Source of the DNA: Trema orientale
Lineage: Eukaryota; Streptophyta; Magnoliopsida; Rosales; Cannabaceae
Reading direction: 5' to 3'
Assembly: GCA_002914845.1 (NCBI GenBank)
Contig: JXTC01000038.1
Coordinates: 872,407 to 936,406, forward strand
Length of the DNA: 64,000 nt
In this document: positions 63,756-64,000 of the stretch, one piece after another
Layout: the number at the start of each line of letters is the position of its first letter
Position numbering within the stretch: the first letter of the stretch is position 1
Position numbers and translations under genes: made by a program
Notes under the pieces: model-generated
Database searches by the model: none
What the model was told of the DNA's origin: nothing
What the model saw: the letters and a program-made list of their open reading frames with translations, nothing else

Positions 63756-64000
63756 ATCCGATCTGCCGCAGGGGGATTGTCCTCGAAACGATGGTAAGTA
63801 TTGGAAATTCTGAATATCTAAAGAGCCTTGTAGTTAGGCAATACAAATATTTTAACTGCATTTACCTTGAACTTGAAATGGAACAAGATATTGTCCAAGA
63901 TTGTGGACTTAAATGGATAAAAGAAAATTTCCAATGTTGTTCACAAACTAGTAGTTATATGTCTCACAAACTGATTTCAGTTCTTACACAAACAATTGTA
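63756..64000. other. Possible edge of a gene continuing past the window
   Basis: A short GC-rich island (63757-63795, containing TGCCGCAGGGGGATTGTCC) is followed on the plus strand by ATGGTAAGTATTGG, a good donor-like site. On the minus strand the same bases read as a short open stretch ending DNPPAADRIDYL then stop. Either could be a terminal exon. Nothing is recognised. Confidence 0.25.

Overview
This is a nuclear chromosome segment from a dicot plant. Genes are AT-rich with many introns, intron ends follow plant GT..AG usage, and gene-free space is packed with decayed LTR retrotransposons, SINEs, LINE remnants and MITEs. The protein-coding content looks eudicot (probably rosid), but nothing fixes the species. 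There is one undetermined base (position 5266).

Layout. 1-1124 (minus): a PPR gene running off the left edge, with a 5'UTR intron. 2.2-5.0 kb: a nested transposon stack (TIR element > solo LTR > MITE). 5-11.3 kb: AT-rich repeats, two tandem duplications and a dead LINE 3' end. 11.7-26.4 kb is the main gene cluster: RPL11/uL5 (+), a small LysM membrane protein (-), a plastid DnaJ-ferredoxin protein of the DJC77 type (+), three head-to-tail SINE units, an hAT-like TIR element and a DUF1685 protein (-). 26.9-46.8 kb is a transposon-rich gap: one almost complete but mutated Ty1/copia element, one internally deleted copia element carrying a nested solo LTR, plus SINEs and MITEs. 47.1-53.0 kb: a group IIe WRKY gene of the WRKY69/65 type (+) and a RABA1-class Rab GTPase (-) with a 2.6-kb intron. 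53-58.4 kb: more nested MITEs and a 71-bp triplication. 58.7-61.2 kb (minus): a lectin/PAN receptor-like kinase with five frame breaks, called a pseudogene. 61.2-64 kb: AT-rich, with one TIR element and a possible exon near the right edge.

The host genes do not form a pathway: they cover translation, plastid chaperone/redox function, membrane traffic, transcription and organelle RNA processing. The order RPL11 - DJC77 - DUF1685 matches, from memory, Arabidopsis At2g42740-50-60, while RPL11 next to a WRKY69-like gene matches At3g58700-At3g58710. The window therefore appears to hold, in one block, genes that Arabidopsis splits between two duplicated segments. I found no convincing undescribed biological system. 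The most informative signals are this synteny, the datable transposon nesting (one insertion has a matching empty site inside the window), and the tandem SINE trimer.
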